DNA of 64,000 nt, from positions 310,001-374,000 of the forward strand of contig NZ_QWEG01000001.1 in NCBI RefSeq assembly GCF_003515685.1. The letters are read 5' to 3'. The position numbers and the translations under genes are program-made. The DNA comes from Neobacillus notoginsengisoli (GTDB taxonomy: Bacteria; Bacillota; Bacilli; Bacillales; Cytobacillaceae). Numbering within the stretch: position 1 is the stretch's first letter; each line of letters starts with the position of its first letter. Positions 27,055 to 34,380 of this stretch are shown piece after piece. The notes under the pieces were generated by a model. The model was not told the DNA's origin. It did not search any database and saw only the letters and a program-made list of their open reading frames with translations.

Positions 27055-27522
27055 ATGAAAGCGTTGATTGACGAGTACAGTCGAGGCTATGAGATGTTAA
27101 GGGAATCCATTAAAGAATTGTCTGAGGAAGAGATTAGGTTCAAACCAGGAAAGGATAAATGGAGTATACATCAGATAATTATACATATAACAGATTCTGA
27201 GCTAGTGTCTACTCATAGACTTAAAAAAGTTTTGTCAGAACCTGAACCACTTTTAACATCGACTGACCAGGATGCTTGGGCAATTTCATTGGAATATGAA
27301 CAATTAGACCGTGAGGAATACTTTCTGCTGTTTAAATTACTTCGCACAAGTATGCTACCTATTCTCCGTAATTTGAGAACCGAACAATTCGAAAGAGGTG
27401 GAGTGTATGCGGATGCTGGACGGTTCACATTCAAAGAATTATTGGAATACCGTGTCCAACATATTCGAGGACATCTCGACCAAATTGAAAGAATAAAAAA
27501 GTCTTTAGGGAAAGCCAGCTAA
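27055..27522 (+). CDS. DinB-family protein
   Basis: A 155-residue four-helix DinB/YfiT-like protein; several members are metal-dependent thiol transferases or hydrolases. Metal-ligand histidines are seen in WSIHQIIIHITDSE and in the final HIRGHLDQIERIKK, matching the family's H...HxxxH pattern. The ATG at 27055 follows TAGGAGGAACC; an in-frame ATG at 27031 lies upstream of that ribosome site and is rejected. Single-gene unit between repeat copies 8 and 9. Confidence 0.88.
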   Translation: MKALIDEYSRGYEMLRESIKELSEEEIRFKPGKDKWSIHQIIIHITDSELVSTHRLKKVLSEPEPLLTSTDQDAWAISLEYEQLDREEYFLLFKLLRTSMLPILRNLRTEQFERGGVYADAGRFTFKELLEYRVQHIRGHLDQIERIKKSLGKAS

Positions 27523-27531
27523 AAAACATAA

Positions 27532-27613
27532 CAGGTTCTTTGATTCAAGCAGGAATAAGGCACTTTTTTGTTGAATTCTTTATTGAACAAACGGGGCAGG
27601 TTTGTTTAACAAA
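27532..27613 (+). repeat. Cassette-type repeat, copy 9
   Basis: CAGGTTCTTTGATTCAAGCA, GGAATAAGGCAC with T6, GTTGAATTCTTTATTG, AACAAACGGGGCAGGTTTGT. Confidence 0.88.
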
Positions 27614-27717
27614 GTAATTTCAAAAAAATATATGGTTTCATAAAAATGTAATTAGGGTAGGTATAAATGATTACAAAAGATTTGCCGCTGACATATAGCT
27701 CTTTAGGAGGCTACACT

Positions 27718-27960
27718 ATGGCTTATTTGTTGGGAAATCTAAAAACATCTTTAGAGCAAACCAAGGAACGTTTAACCCTTCTCAACGAACGTGGTGTCGA
27801 AGCATTAAACATTCTTTACCCTGGACTGAACTATGGTGGAATGCTTTATTATCAGCTTTTAGAGTCATTACCCAAAGAAATCGAACAATTAGAGAAGAAA
27901 ATTAAGGACTTAGAGCATAAACAGAAACTGAAAACTAATCAGCTCTCCGACATCATTTAA
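27718..27960 (+). CDS. Small coiled-coil protein, unknown
   Basis: An 80-residue protein starting MAYLLGNLKTSLEQTKERL. The last 30 residues (LPKEIEQLEKKIKDLEHKQK) form a clear amphipathic coiled coil; the middle has NILYPGLNYGGMLYY. TTAGGAGGC lies before ATG 27718, which I prefer to the in-frame ATG at 27667. No family recognised. Single-gene unit. Confidence 0.68.
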   Translation: MAYLLGNLKTSLEQTKERLTLLNERGVEALNILYPGLNYGGMLYYQLLESLPKEIEQLEKKIKDLEHKQKLKTNQLSDII

Positions 27961-27980
27961 ATTGATTTCTATTACTGAAC

Positions 27981-28059
27981 AGGTGCATTAATCCAGCAGG
28001 ATTAATGCCTTTTTTGTTTAAATACTTATTATACAAACGTGGCAGTAATGTTTAACAAT
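27981..28059 (+). repeat. Cassette-type repeat, copy 10
   Basis: AGGTGCATTAATCCAGCAGG, ATTAATGCC with T6, GTTTAAATACTTATTATAC, AAACGTGGCAGTAATGTTTA. A fragment of another first hairpin (GGATTAACGTACC with T6) follows at 28083. Confidence 0.85.
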
Positions 28060-28142
28060 TGGTCGGCAAAATAAAGGAGGAAGGATTAACGTACCTTTTT
28101 TATTACATATTGAAAATTATTTTTTTGTGTCTTCATAGCCGT

Positions 28143-28185
28143 TTGACAATATTAAATTCATCTGTTATGTTACCTGATAGTAACA
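28143..28185 (+). promoter_or_regulatory. Promoter with overlapping palindromic operator
   Basis: TTGACA at 28143-28148, 17 bases, then TATGTT at 28166-28171. A perfect palindrome TGTTAC CTGATA GTAACA (28168-28185) overlaps the -10, with a further GGTAACA half-site at 28197. The likely ligand is the ArsR-type regulator encoded at 28640, giving autorepression of the four-gene unit. Confidence 0.7.
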
Positions 28186-28219
28186 CATTACTGAACGGTA
28201 ACACTAAGGAGTGAGATAT

Positions 28220-28639
28220 ATGAACATTGAGCGATTCACTGATATCAAAGCCAGTGTATCGGAAGTATGGTGGTTAATCTCAACTCAGGAAGGAATGAGG
28301 CAATGGTTTGGTTCAGATATTCAAATTGATATGCGAGTTGGAGGTAAATACCGACTGAAAAATCCAGAACAAACCCAGGTGATTAGCGGCGAGATACTGG
28401 AAATTATATTTCCCACATTAATGAAACTCTCCTGGTATGAAGAGGACTCTGATTGGGTTAATCCTACACAAGTAACTTTTCGCCTCGAAGAAAAATCCGA
28501 TAGCGTACGGGTTCATGTCACTCATTCAGGTTTTGAAACGATTGGGAAACGAGGCTGGAAAAATACTTATGAAGAATACCAGAAAGGCTGGACCCGTCAT
28601 CACTTGCTCGAGAACTTGAAAAAGCGAGCTGAGGATTAG
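28220..28639 (+). CDS. SRPBCC (AHSA1-like) domain protein
   Basis: A 139-residue START-like lipid/ligand-binding fold protein. VWWLISTQEGMRQWFGSDI, GGKYRLKNP and the long C-terminal helix GWKNTYEEYQKGWTRHHLLENL are typical of the AHSA1 group. ATG 28220 follows TAAGGAGTGAG; the in-frame GTG at 28211 falls inside that site. It directly abuts the ArsR-type gene, a pairing common in Bacillus, where the regulator controls the SRPBCC partner. Confidence 0.87.
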   Translation: MNIERFTDIKASVSEVWWLISTQEGMRQWFGSDIQIDMRVGGKYRLKNPEQTQVISGEILEIIFPTLMKLSWYEEDSDWVNPTQVTFRLEEKSDSVRVHVTHSGFETIGKRGWKNTYEEYQKGWTRHHLLENLKKRAED

Positions 28640-29002
28640 ATGGATTCATGTGATAAAACCAGCGAGGCGAATGAAAAAGACTTTTTTCAAGCACTCGGGG
28701 ACAATACTCGTCGCACTATCTTGGATTTGTTAGCAGAGCATAATGAAATGACGGTTACACAATTAAGTGAGCACTTTCCTAATTTGGTTCGTTCTGGCAT
28801 TTCAAAACATTTAATGCAGTTACGAAAATTAAATCTTGTGTATTCTATTAAACGCGGCAGAGAACAAATTTATCAGATAAATCCAGAAGTTGTAAGGAAC
28901 GTTTTAATGCCGTGGGTTAAGAAGTATGAAAAATATTGGGATGAAACCCTTGTCCGCCTTAAACAAGCAGCAGAGAATTCCAAACGAGATTTGAAAAAGT
29001 GA
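28640..29002 (+). CDS. ArsR-type winged-helix repressor
   Basis: A 120-residue DNA-binding regulator. The winged helix spans about residues 12-85: FFQALGDNTRRTILDLLAEH, TVTQLSEHFP, recognition helix RSGISKHLMQLRKLNLV and wing SIKRGREQIYQIN. No cysteine metal site is evident, so this is the non-metal ArsR group usually linked to SRPBCC proteins. The ATG begins immediately after the previous stop. It probably represses its own unit through the palindrome at 28168. Confidence 0.9.
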   Translation: MDSCDKTSEANEKDFFQALGDNTRRTILDLLAEHNEMTVTQLSEHFPNLVRSGISKHLMQLRKLNLVYSIKRGREQIYQINPEVVRNVLMPWVKKYEKYWDETLVRLKQAAENSKRDLKK

Positions 29003-29032
29003 TTCGCACTTTAAAATTAGGAGGAGATTTTT

Positions 29033-29416
29033 ATGTATTTATCTGCTTTCCCAGCTCTTTACACGTCAGATATTAATCGTTCCTTGACATTCTACAAAGA
29101 TCTACTTGAATTTGAAGAGACCTTTCGTTTTCCTGTTAAAGGGGAGCCCGAACATGTTGAACTTCGCCTTGGTGACTCCATGATTGCTCTGACAACTTAT
29201 GACGCTGCGAAGGAAGGAAGTGTATCTGCACCTACGCCTGGACATCCTTTTGAACTTTCTATTTGGGCGGAGAATGCGGTTCAGGCTATTAACCGTCTAC
29301 GTGAGGCCGAAGTAACGGTAGTACTTGAGCCGAGAGTTCATAAGGCTAGACTTACCCGTGCGTATGTGTCGGATCCAGATGGCAATTGGATTGCTATCGT
29401 TTCCCATAATGAATGA
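29033..29416 (+). CDS. VOC/glyoxalase-fold protein
   Basis: A 127-residue vicinal-oxygen-chelate protein with SDINRSLTFYKDLLEFEETF at the start and YVSDPDGNWIAIVSH at the end. Such proteins bind metals or drugs and include bleomycin- and glyoxalase-type members. AGGAGG precedes the ATG by 8 bases. Third gene in the SRPBCC-ArsR unit. Confidence 0.87.
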   Translation: MYLSAFPALYTSDINRSLTFYKDLLEFEETFRFPVKGEPEHVELRLGDSMIALTTYDAAKEGSVSAPTPGHPFELSIWAENAVQAINRLREAEVTVVLEPRVHKARLTRAYVSDPDGNWIAIVSHNE

Positions 29417-29509
29417 CTTAATTAGGGGCTTCACTTAAAATTATGGGGTTATTTGATGGTGGGAGAATGGAACTTTTTAATGTTAAAAACCTTTAATGGG
29501 AGGAAAAGT

Positions 29510-29899
29510 ATGAAATTTAAAAACCCTCATATCATTTACTACGTTGAAAATTTAGACGAATCGAGAAATTTTTATAAAAGACTTGGATTTAAAGTGAGTT
29601 TTACAGCCAATGTTCGCGGGAAAGCAGTTCATCATGAATTATTATTAGATGGGTTTAACTTGGGAATAGCAACAAAAGAAACTGCAAAAGAGGAACATGG
29701 TTTAACTCCTGGAAGAAACGCTGGTTGTGAACTAGTTTTATGGGTAGATGACACTGATTTAGCCATTGAATATGTAATAGAAAATGGTGCAACCTTATTA
29801 TCTCCTCCTCATAATTTTTTAGATAATAAATTAAGATCTGGATGGGTACAAGATCTAGATGGTAATCCAATTCAATTAGTTAGTAAAAACAGCAATTAA
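29510..29899 (+). CDS. VOC/glyoxalase-fold protein
   Basis: A 129-residue VOC protein starting MKFKNPHIIYYVENLDESRN. FYKRLGFKVSF and GWVQDLDGNPIQLVSK mark the fold. It is a second, divergent VOC protein in the same unit, most like bleomycin-resistance/dioxygenase types. ATG 29510 follows GGGAGG; the in-frame upstream ATG lacks a site. It ends 32 bases before repeat copy 11. Confidence 0.85.
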   Translation: MKFKNPHIIYYVENLDESRNFYKRLGFKVSFTANVRGKAVHHELLLDGFNLGIATKETAKEEHGLTPGRNAGCELVLWVDDTDLAIEYVIENGATLLSPPHNFLDNKLRSGWVQDLDGNPIQLVSKNSN

Positions 29900-29930
29900 T
29901 CCATTTTTTTTAAGTTAATATATAAATTAA

Positions 29931-30011
29931 AGGGTACGTTGTCCAAGAAGGATAAACGGCCATTTTTGTTGAATTCCTTATGGAACAAACGGGGCAGTTT
30001 TGTTCAAAAAG
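29931..30011 (+). repeat. Cassette-type repeat, copy 11
   Basis: AGGGTACGTTGTCCAAGAAG, GATAAACGGCCATTTTTG, TTGAATTCCTTATGGAACAA, ACGGGGCAGTTTTGTTCAAA. Confidence 0.88.
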
Positions 30012-30048
30012 ACGAGGTTAAAATAGCAGTTAAAAAGGTGATGCGAAA

Positions 30049-30423
30049 ATGCCAATATTCCCAGATGAAATTGACCTTTTATCATTATTTGAAACTGAAC
30101 CAATATTATTAGATTCTACGTCAAAGGATTTGCCATTTTATTATAACGAAGCAACCTATCGTTTCTCCAATGGAAAGGAGAACTTTATGGTTAAGCTGTC
30201 CCCTTCTTATGGTGAAGTTAAAATACAAGTGAATGAGTCGAGTTCCAACAGATTGTTGTCCCTATTGGACCTGAAGCGGGTAGCGAAATTTGAAATTACC
30301 GCAGATGGGGAGGAATGTAAAAGTTTGTTGCTTACAGTTGATAATGAGGATGCTAAGCTAACCATTGAATTCGTATTCAAACCGCATTTTAAACAATTAT
30401 TTAAGGAGCATTTTACTCGCTAA
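30049..30423 (+). CDS. Hypothetical cytoplasmic protein (124 aa)
   Basis: Acidic, beta-rich, without signal or membrane segment: FPDEIDLLSLFETEP, ATYRFSNGKENFMVKLSPSY, ending EFVFKPHFKQLFKEHF. The layout resembles small immunity-like Bacillus proteins, but I cannot assign a family. AAAAGGTGATG precedes the ATG. Single-gene unit between copies 11 and 12. Confidence 0.72.
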   Translation: MPIFPDEIDLLSLFETEPILLDSTSKDLPFYYNEATYRFSNGKENFMVKLSPSYGEVKIQVNESSSNRLLSLLDLKRVAKFEITADGEECKSLLLTVDNEDAKLTIEFVFKPHFKQLFKEHFTR

Positions 30424-30437
30424 GGCTAGAGGACTGG

Positions 30438-30493
30438 TCGGCACCTCTGTTTAGGTGTTGTTTAACTAACGGGGCAGTTTAGTTGAAGAAGGA
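30438..30493 (+). repeat. Cassette-type repeat, copy 12 (different first hairpin)
   Basis: GGCACCT ctgttt AGGTGTTG replaces the usual first hairpin; then TTTAACTAACGGGGCAGTTT and AGTTGAAGAAGGA. Confidence 0.82.
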
Positions 30494-30539
30494 GCGGTAA
30501 TAGAATATCTATATTAAGTGTTTTTTGGGGGTGAAGAAA

Positions 30540-30917
30540 ATGTGGAATGATTATTTCAGTGACGATAAATTCATCTCAATGATATACTCCAATGTTCCTC
30601 CTTTGAAAAACCTACGGATTGAAAAAATTGAAATTTCCCGTGAAGGAGACAGGATAACAATAGGTTTTGATCTTCCTATGTTCCCTGATAAACCACCAAA
30701 AAAGTGGCTTGAAAAAGGCTATTCAACTGCTTTTATTGAAATAGACTTCTTCGATATAAAAGAGGTCAATATACAATCTAATGAAAGTTCATATAGAGGC
30801 GATATTGAAATCAATAAAGATAATGAAGCCGATATTTTTACCGTCAGAATAATCGGTACTGTTAAAACATCAATTAAAGCAGGTGTTGGAATTATTCAAT
30901 CTGTTAAAGGATATTAG
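30540..30917 (+). CDS. Imm50-family immunity-like protein
   Basis: A 125-residue protein whose opening (MWNDYFSDDKFISMIYSNVP), GDRITIGFDLPMFPDKPPKKW and later IEIDFFDIKEVNI fit the Imm50 family of predicted toxin-immunity proteins. No cognate polymorphic toxin is present within the block, so it would be an orphan immunity gene. ATG 30540 follows GGGGGTGAAG; the in-frame TTG at 30525 overlaps that site. Confidence 0.75.
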   Translation: MWNDYFSDDKFISMIYSNVPPLKNLRIEKIEISREGDRITIGFDLPMFPDKPPKKWLEKGYSTAFIEIDFFDIKEVNIQSNESSYRGDIEINKDNEADIFTVRIIGTVKTSIKAGVGIIQSVKGY

Positions 30918-30937
30918 ATGATTCCTGGTGAACTATT

Positions 30938-31017
30938 GGGTGCGTGGATCTTAGAAGAATTGGGGCACCTTTTTGAGATTTTCTCATTGAACAAACGGGG
31001 CAGGATAGTTCAATAAG
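30938..31017 (+). repeat. Cassette-type repeat, copy 13
   Basis: GGGTGCGTGGATCTTAGAAG, GGGGCACC with T5, TTTTCTCATTG, AACAAACGGGGCAGGATAGT, TCAATAAGA. Confidence 0.86.
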
Positions 31018-31055
31018 ATTTTGCATCTTAATCACAATATATAGGGGGATGTAAA

Positions 31056-31187
31056 TTGGATTGGTTATGGGGTTGGATAGCTCTTGGATTGGCTGCTGGA
31101 GCGTTTTATGAGTCAACTAAACTAAAAAAAGCTAATATAATGCTAAGGGATAGAATTGAAAAACTGGAAAAAGAGGTATATAAATAA
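31056..31187 (+). CDS. Small membrane-anchored protein (43 aa)
   Basis: MDWLWGWIALGLAAGAFYES followed by a charged helical tail (KLKKANIMLRDRIEKLEKEV). One membrane helix and a short coiled coil facing the cytoplasm. TTG start, with AGGGGGATG five bases upstream. It is the only gene between repeat copies 13 and 14 and fills that interval, which supports it being real. Confidence 0.65.
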   Translation: MDWLWGWIALGLAAGAFYESTKLKKANIMLRDRIEKLEKEVYK

Positions 31188-31207
31188 TTCAATATTCTTG
31201 TTATAAA

Positions 31208-31290
31208 AGGGGCGTTGATCCAGGAAGGATAAGGCACCTTTTTTGTTTAATTCCTTATTGAGCAAACGGGGCAGTTTAGTTCAAGAAGAA
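31208..31290 (+). repeat. Cassette-type repeat, copy 14
   Basis: GGGGCGTTGATCCAGGAAGG, ATAAGGCACC with T6, GTTTAATTCCTTATTG, AGCAAACGGGGCAGTTTAGT, TCAAGAAGAA. Close to the consensus. Confidence 0.9.
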
Positions 31291-31343
31291 TATAATTAAA
31301 ACATTTGGATATAATATTTTCAAAAAGTTTTCAGAGGTATTCG

Positions 31344-31748
31344 ATGAAGAGAATGATAATTCTATCCTTATGTTTCTTTTTTATGACAACTGCTATATCA
31401 AATGCAGATTATCAAACTAAAGCAACAAGGGAGAATCTTTTAGAAGATGCAGTAATAGACCTTTTACAGCCACAAATGTATGAAGCAGTTCAAAAGCATT
31501 ATGGAACTACTTATCAAATAGCTTTTCAATGCCTAAGAGTAAAAAACATAAAAAAACTTGACCACCCTGGTTCTTGGCTATTTGAAGCCCCCCTTGAAGG
31601 AATGACTTATACAGGAGCCCATAATGCACTTGATATATTTACAATAACCGTAAAGAAAGATTGGGGAGACCTAAACTGGGTACTAAAGGATTATAAGGTT
31701 AGAAAATACAATCCAAAAGAAAAATTTGAATGTAGAAGTCCAGCGTAA
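31344..31748 (+). CDS. Secreted DUF3888-type protein
   Basis: A 134-residue exported protein: signal peptide MKRMIILSLCFFFMTTAISN, mature part beginning near ADYQTKATREN. LLEDAVIDLLQPQMYEAVQKHYG and FTITVKKDWGDLNWVLKDYKV fit the DUF3888 group of Bacillus secreted proteins of unknown role. Two cysteines (FQCLR and the FECRS end) may pair. ATG 31344 follows AGAGGT; the in-frame upstream TTG would bury the signal. Confidence 0.72.
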   Translation: MKRMIILSLCFFFMTTAISNADYQTKATRENLLEDAVIDLLQPQMYEAVQKHYGTTYQIAFQCLRVKNIKKLDHPGSWLFEAPLEGMTYTGAHNALDIFTITVKKDWGDLNWVLKDYKVRKYNPKEKFECRSPA

Positions 31749-31756
31749 ATTTTTAA

Positions 31757-31836
31757 TGGTGTGTTAATCCCAGAAGGATTAACCACCTTTTTTGTTGAAT
31801 TCCTTATTGAACATACGGGGCAGTTTAATTAGAAGG
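31757..31836 (+). repeat. Cassette-type repeat, copy 15
   Basis: TGGTGTGTTAATCCCAGAAG, GATTAACCACC with T6, GTTGAATTCCTTATTG, AACATACGGGGCAGTTTAAT. The closing pair changed on both sides (GGTG/CACC) keeps the hairpin. Confidence 0.88.
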
Positions 31837-31879
31837 GTGTAGCAAATGTACGATGCGGTATATGGAGGGATGAACAACA

Positions 31880-32404
31880 ATGGATAATGGGTTTATTAAA
31901 ATTAGGAAAGCAGTTTTAAGCGACACGAAAGGCATTGCCAATGTACACGTTGAAAGTTGGAAAACCACATATGCCAATATTGTTTCAGACCAATATTTAA
32001 ATAATTTAACGTATAAAAGTCGGGAACAAATATGGAAAAACAACTTTCCTAATAGCGGATTATATGTAGCAGAAAATAATAAAGGCGAAATAGTTGGTTT
32101 TTCTTCAGGGGGTAAAGAACGAAGTGGTAAATATAATGGCTTTGATGGGGAATTACATGCAATTTATATTTTAAAAGAATATCAAGGACAAGGTATTGGG
32201 AAAGCACTTCTTAAACCAATCATAGACGAAATTAAAGGGATGGGATTAAACTCAATGCTTGTTCTTGTTTTGAAAGATAATGTTTCTCGTTTGTTTTATG
32301 AAGCACTTGGTGGCAAGAAAATAGATTCGATTGAAGTTCAAATTGCAGGGAAGAAACTTTCCGAACTTGTCTATGGTTGGGAAGATATTAGTGATATATT
32401 TTAA
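31880..32404 (+). CDS. GNAT N-acetyltransferase
   Basis: A 174-residue acetyltransferase. IRKAVLSDTKGIANVHVESWKTTY is the usual opening of this PhnO/RimI-like subgroup. The acetyl-CoA loop is ILKEYQGQGIGKALLKP near residues 91-107, followed by GLNSMLVLVLKDN and FYEALGGKK. GGAGGGATG precedes the start. Substrate unknown; single-gene unit. Confidence 0.88.
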   Translation: MDNGFIKIRKAVLSDTKGIANVHVESWKTTYANIVSDQYLNNLTYKSREQIWKNNFPNSGLYVAENNKGEIVGFSSGGKERSGKYNGFDGELHAIYILKEYQGQGIGKALLKPIIDEIKGMGLNSMLVLVLKDNVSRLFYEALGGKKIDSIEVQIAGKKLSELVYGWEDISDIF

Positions 32405-32423
32405 ATTTTCTTCTTCAACTAAT

Positions 32424-32502
32424 GGGTGCTTTGTTCCAAGAAGGAATAAAGGACCTTTTTGTTGAATTCCTTATTGAGCTAAAGGTGGAGGTTAGTTACA
32501 CA
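32424..32502 (+). repeat. Cassette-type repeat, copy 16
   Basis: GGGTGCTTTGTTCCAAGAAG, GGAATAAAGGACC with T5, GTTGAATTCCTTATTGAGCT, and a diverged second hairpin AAAGGTGGAGGTTAGTTACA. Confidence 0.8.
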
Positions 32503-32585
32503 ACGGACTAGGAAATATTAATAATCTTTTTCCAATAAGTGATTCAATTGATGAAAGAAATCAAGAAAAGAATTGGGGTAAAGCT

Positions 32586-32852
32586 ATGAAAGAGGTAGTG
32601 AAAAAATTATATTCCCCTTTAGGGATTGTTGGGATTGCTGTATATACTGTGTACTTGTTTTTGGTAATAGTAGGGGAGAAAGAATGGAGTAATATACTAA
32701 ATCCTTTAATAACCTTCTTTGTGGCTATATTCGTAATGCCTAAAAAGTTCTTGCGAAAAAGATGGATATTAATTCCCTGGACAATTTTAATAATGTTTTG
32801 TTTCGTAACTTTTTTTTATCGTTTATTTTCTCATATAAAATATTACATTTAA
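32586..32852 (+). CDS. Small membrane protein, unknown (88 aa)
   Basis: Three hydrophobic segments (near 14-32, 39-54 and 62-83) joined by short charged turns; starts MKEVVKKLYSPLGIVGIAVY. GGGGTAAAG lies before the ATG. No family recognised. Single-gene unit between copies 16 and 17. Confidence 0.65.
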   Translation: MKEVVKKLYSPLGIVGIAVYTVYLFLVIVGEKEWSNILNPLITFFVAIFVMPKKFLRKRWILIPWTILIMFCFVTFFYRLFSHIKYYI

Positions 32853-32907
32853 ATAGGCGGTTCCTTTTTGTGGTGCAATACAAATACGAAGCCTATTTTT
32901 ATTCATC

Positions 32908-33003
32908 GGGTTCTTTATACCGTAGCTTGTTATTAGAGAGGATCTTAGAACCTTTTTGTACAATGCCTTATTAAACAAACGGGGCAGTTTAGCTTAAGAA
33001 GGA
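32908..33003 (+). repeat. Cassette-type repeat, copy 17
   Basis: First hairpin modified (GGGTTCTTTATACCG...GGATCTTAGAACC with T5), then GTACAATGCCTTATT and AAACAAACGGGGCAGTTTAG, CTTAAGAAGGA. Confidence 0.82.
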
Positions 33004-33048
33004 TTATCGCTCATATTTTATGTTAATTTAATTTATGGAGGTGTTTGT

Positions 33049-33684
33049 ATGGATAAACAGGACCAAAAGAAAGCACTAATGGAGCATCTTCATAAAAGTT
33101 TATCTGTTTTTGGTTATAGAAAAAACACATCAAAACAACACTTTTGGAAACCATTTGAATTCGGAAAAGTAGCCATCCATTTATCTTTTATTAATCACAA
33201 TGATGATTTTGACATAACTGTGGATGTTGGTATTCGTTTTGATGAACTTGAAGAGATGAAAAATTTACATAATACATTATTAAGTGCAAAAGAAAAGAAA
33301 CAAACTTTCAGTATTGGTGCAGAACTAGGAAATGTGTCCGAAGGCAAGCCTAAAAGGTGGACAATAAATAGTGAAAGTGACATTGAACTGATTGCAAATA
33401 ATATTTATAGAACTATTGAAAAGGTAGCGTTTCCCTACATTGAAAAATTTTCTAATTTGGAAAATGCTTTTGAAGGATGCCTGAACGATGGGAAAGAAAG
33501 TTGGTTAATAACAGCTATTGATTCTAAAAGAGCAATGAACACTGTTGGTTTAGCGAAGATTTTAAATAAAACAGACCAAATAAATAAAATAATTCAGTAC
33601 AAGAGTAAATTTCTTGAAGAACAAAATGATTTTGGGTTTACTTTATTTAAAAAGTTTTCCAATTTTGTTAGAGATACGTATTAA
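33049..33684 (+). CDS. Hypothetical protein, DUF4304-like
   Basis: A 211-residue soluble protein: LHKSLSVFGYRKNTSKQHFW, then HLSFINHNDDFDITVDVGIRF. This pattern (a short helix, GFxKxxxxF, then alternating strands) recalls the DUF4304 family of putative immunity proteins, but I am not certain. The C-terminal half is helical. TATGGAGGTG precedes the ATG. Single-gene unit. Confidence 0.68.
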   Translation: MDKQDQKKALMEHLHKSLSVFGYRKNTSKQHFWKPFEFGKVAIHLSFINHNDDFDITVDVGIRFDELEEMKNLHNTLLSAKEKKQTFSIGAELGNVSEGKPKRWTINSESDIELIANNIYRTIEKVAFPYIEKFSNLENAFEGCLNDGKESWLITAIDSKRAMNTVGLAKILNKTDQINKIIQYKSKFLEEQNDFGFTLFKKFSNFVRDTY

Positions 33685-33690
33685 ACAAAC

Positions 33691-33745
33691 GGGTGCGTTG
33701 ATCCAAGAAGGATTAAACAAACGGGGCAGTTTAGCACAAGAAGGA
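33691..33745 (+). repeat. Cassette-type repeat, copy 18 (internally shortened)
   Basis: GGGTGCGTTGATCCAAGAAG GATTAAACAAACGGGGCAGT TTAGCACAAGAAGGA: the closing arm of hairpin 1 and the linker are deleted, fusing the two hairpins. Confidence 0.85.
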
Positions 33746-33788
33746 TATTTTTTTACTAATTTTGAATGAACTTCTGGGGGGAACTGTT

Positions 33789-34376
33789 ATGATTGATAAT
33801 CGACTTTTAAAAGAGTTTGAACACGAAACAGATGAGGCTTTGCAAGGTATATCTGATACATCAATCATAATGAATTTTCAACAAGCTATCGTCAGTTTGT
33901 ATCCCCACTTAATACCTATATCTGCTTTCGCCTATGACTCTTGGGATGATATTGTAATGCCGTTATTTTATGAGATGGTTTACAAAACTTTTGCTTTTAA
34001 ATATGGGATTGATATTAATTGGAACGAAACCCATACGTATATGTTTTCTTTAAGATGCTACAAAGGGATAAATCACATTGAATGCATTCCGAAACATCCT
34101 ACATTCAAGGCTCTGGTAAACTGTGAGTGGATCGAGATGGATCAAAACAATTTAGATGGAAAAGTGATTGTTTTTAAATCCTTTGGTGACGGAGAACATT
34201 TTATATCTGGTGGACTAGATATTGAGGAGGCTTACAAAGTGAGCTTTAACCTTGTTGAGGTAGATATTGTTACTGCATTAACGGGTTATCCTTCTAAGAC
34301 AAGCGTATATATTAATAATGACGATTTAGACTTTGAGTTTGTCGCTGAAACATTTGACAAGGAGTTACAACGTTAA
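33789..34376 (+). CDS. Hypothetical protein (195 aa)
   Basis: Soluble and acidic, starts MIDNRLLKEFEHETDEALQG. Notable segments are LYPHLIPISAFAYDSWDDIV, KYGIDINWNETHTYMFSLRC and a C-terminal ALTGYPSKTSVYINNDDLDF. No family recognised; the style is that of immunity or SMI1-like proteins. ATG 33789 follows TGGGGGGAAC; the frame runs open from 33762. Confidence 0.7.
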   Translation: MIDNRLLKEFEHETDEALQGISDTSIIMNFQQAIVSLYPHLIPISAFAYDSWDDIVMPLFYEMVYKTFAFKYGIDINWNETHTYMFSLRCYKGINHIECIPKHPTFKALVNCEWIEMDQNNLDGKVIVFKSFGDGEHFISGGLDIEEAYKVSFNLVEVDIVTALTGYPSKTSVYINNDDLDFEFVAETFDKELQR

Positions 34377-34380
34377 TTCT

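Noticed and set aside
32762-32974. 70-codon ORF overlapping the small membrane protein gene end
   Set aside because: Lies mostly in repeat copy 17 and intergenic DNA and has no ribosome site.
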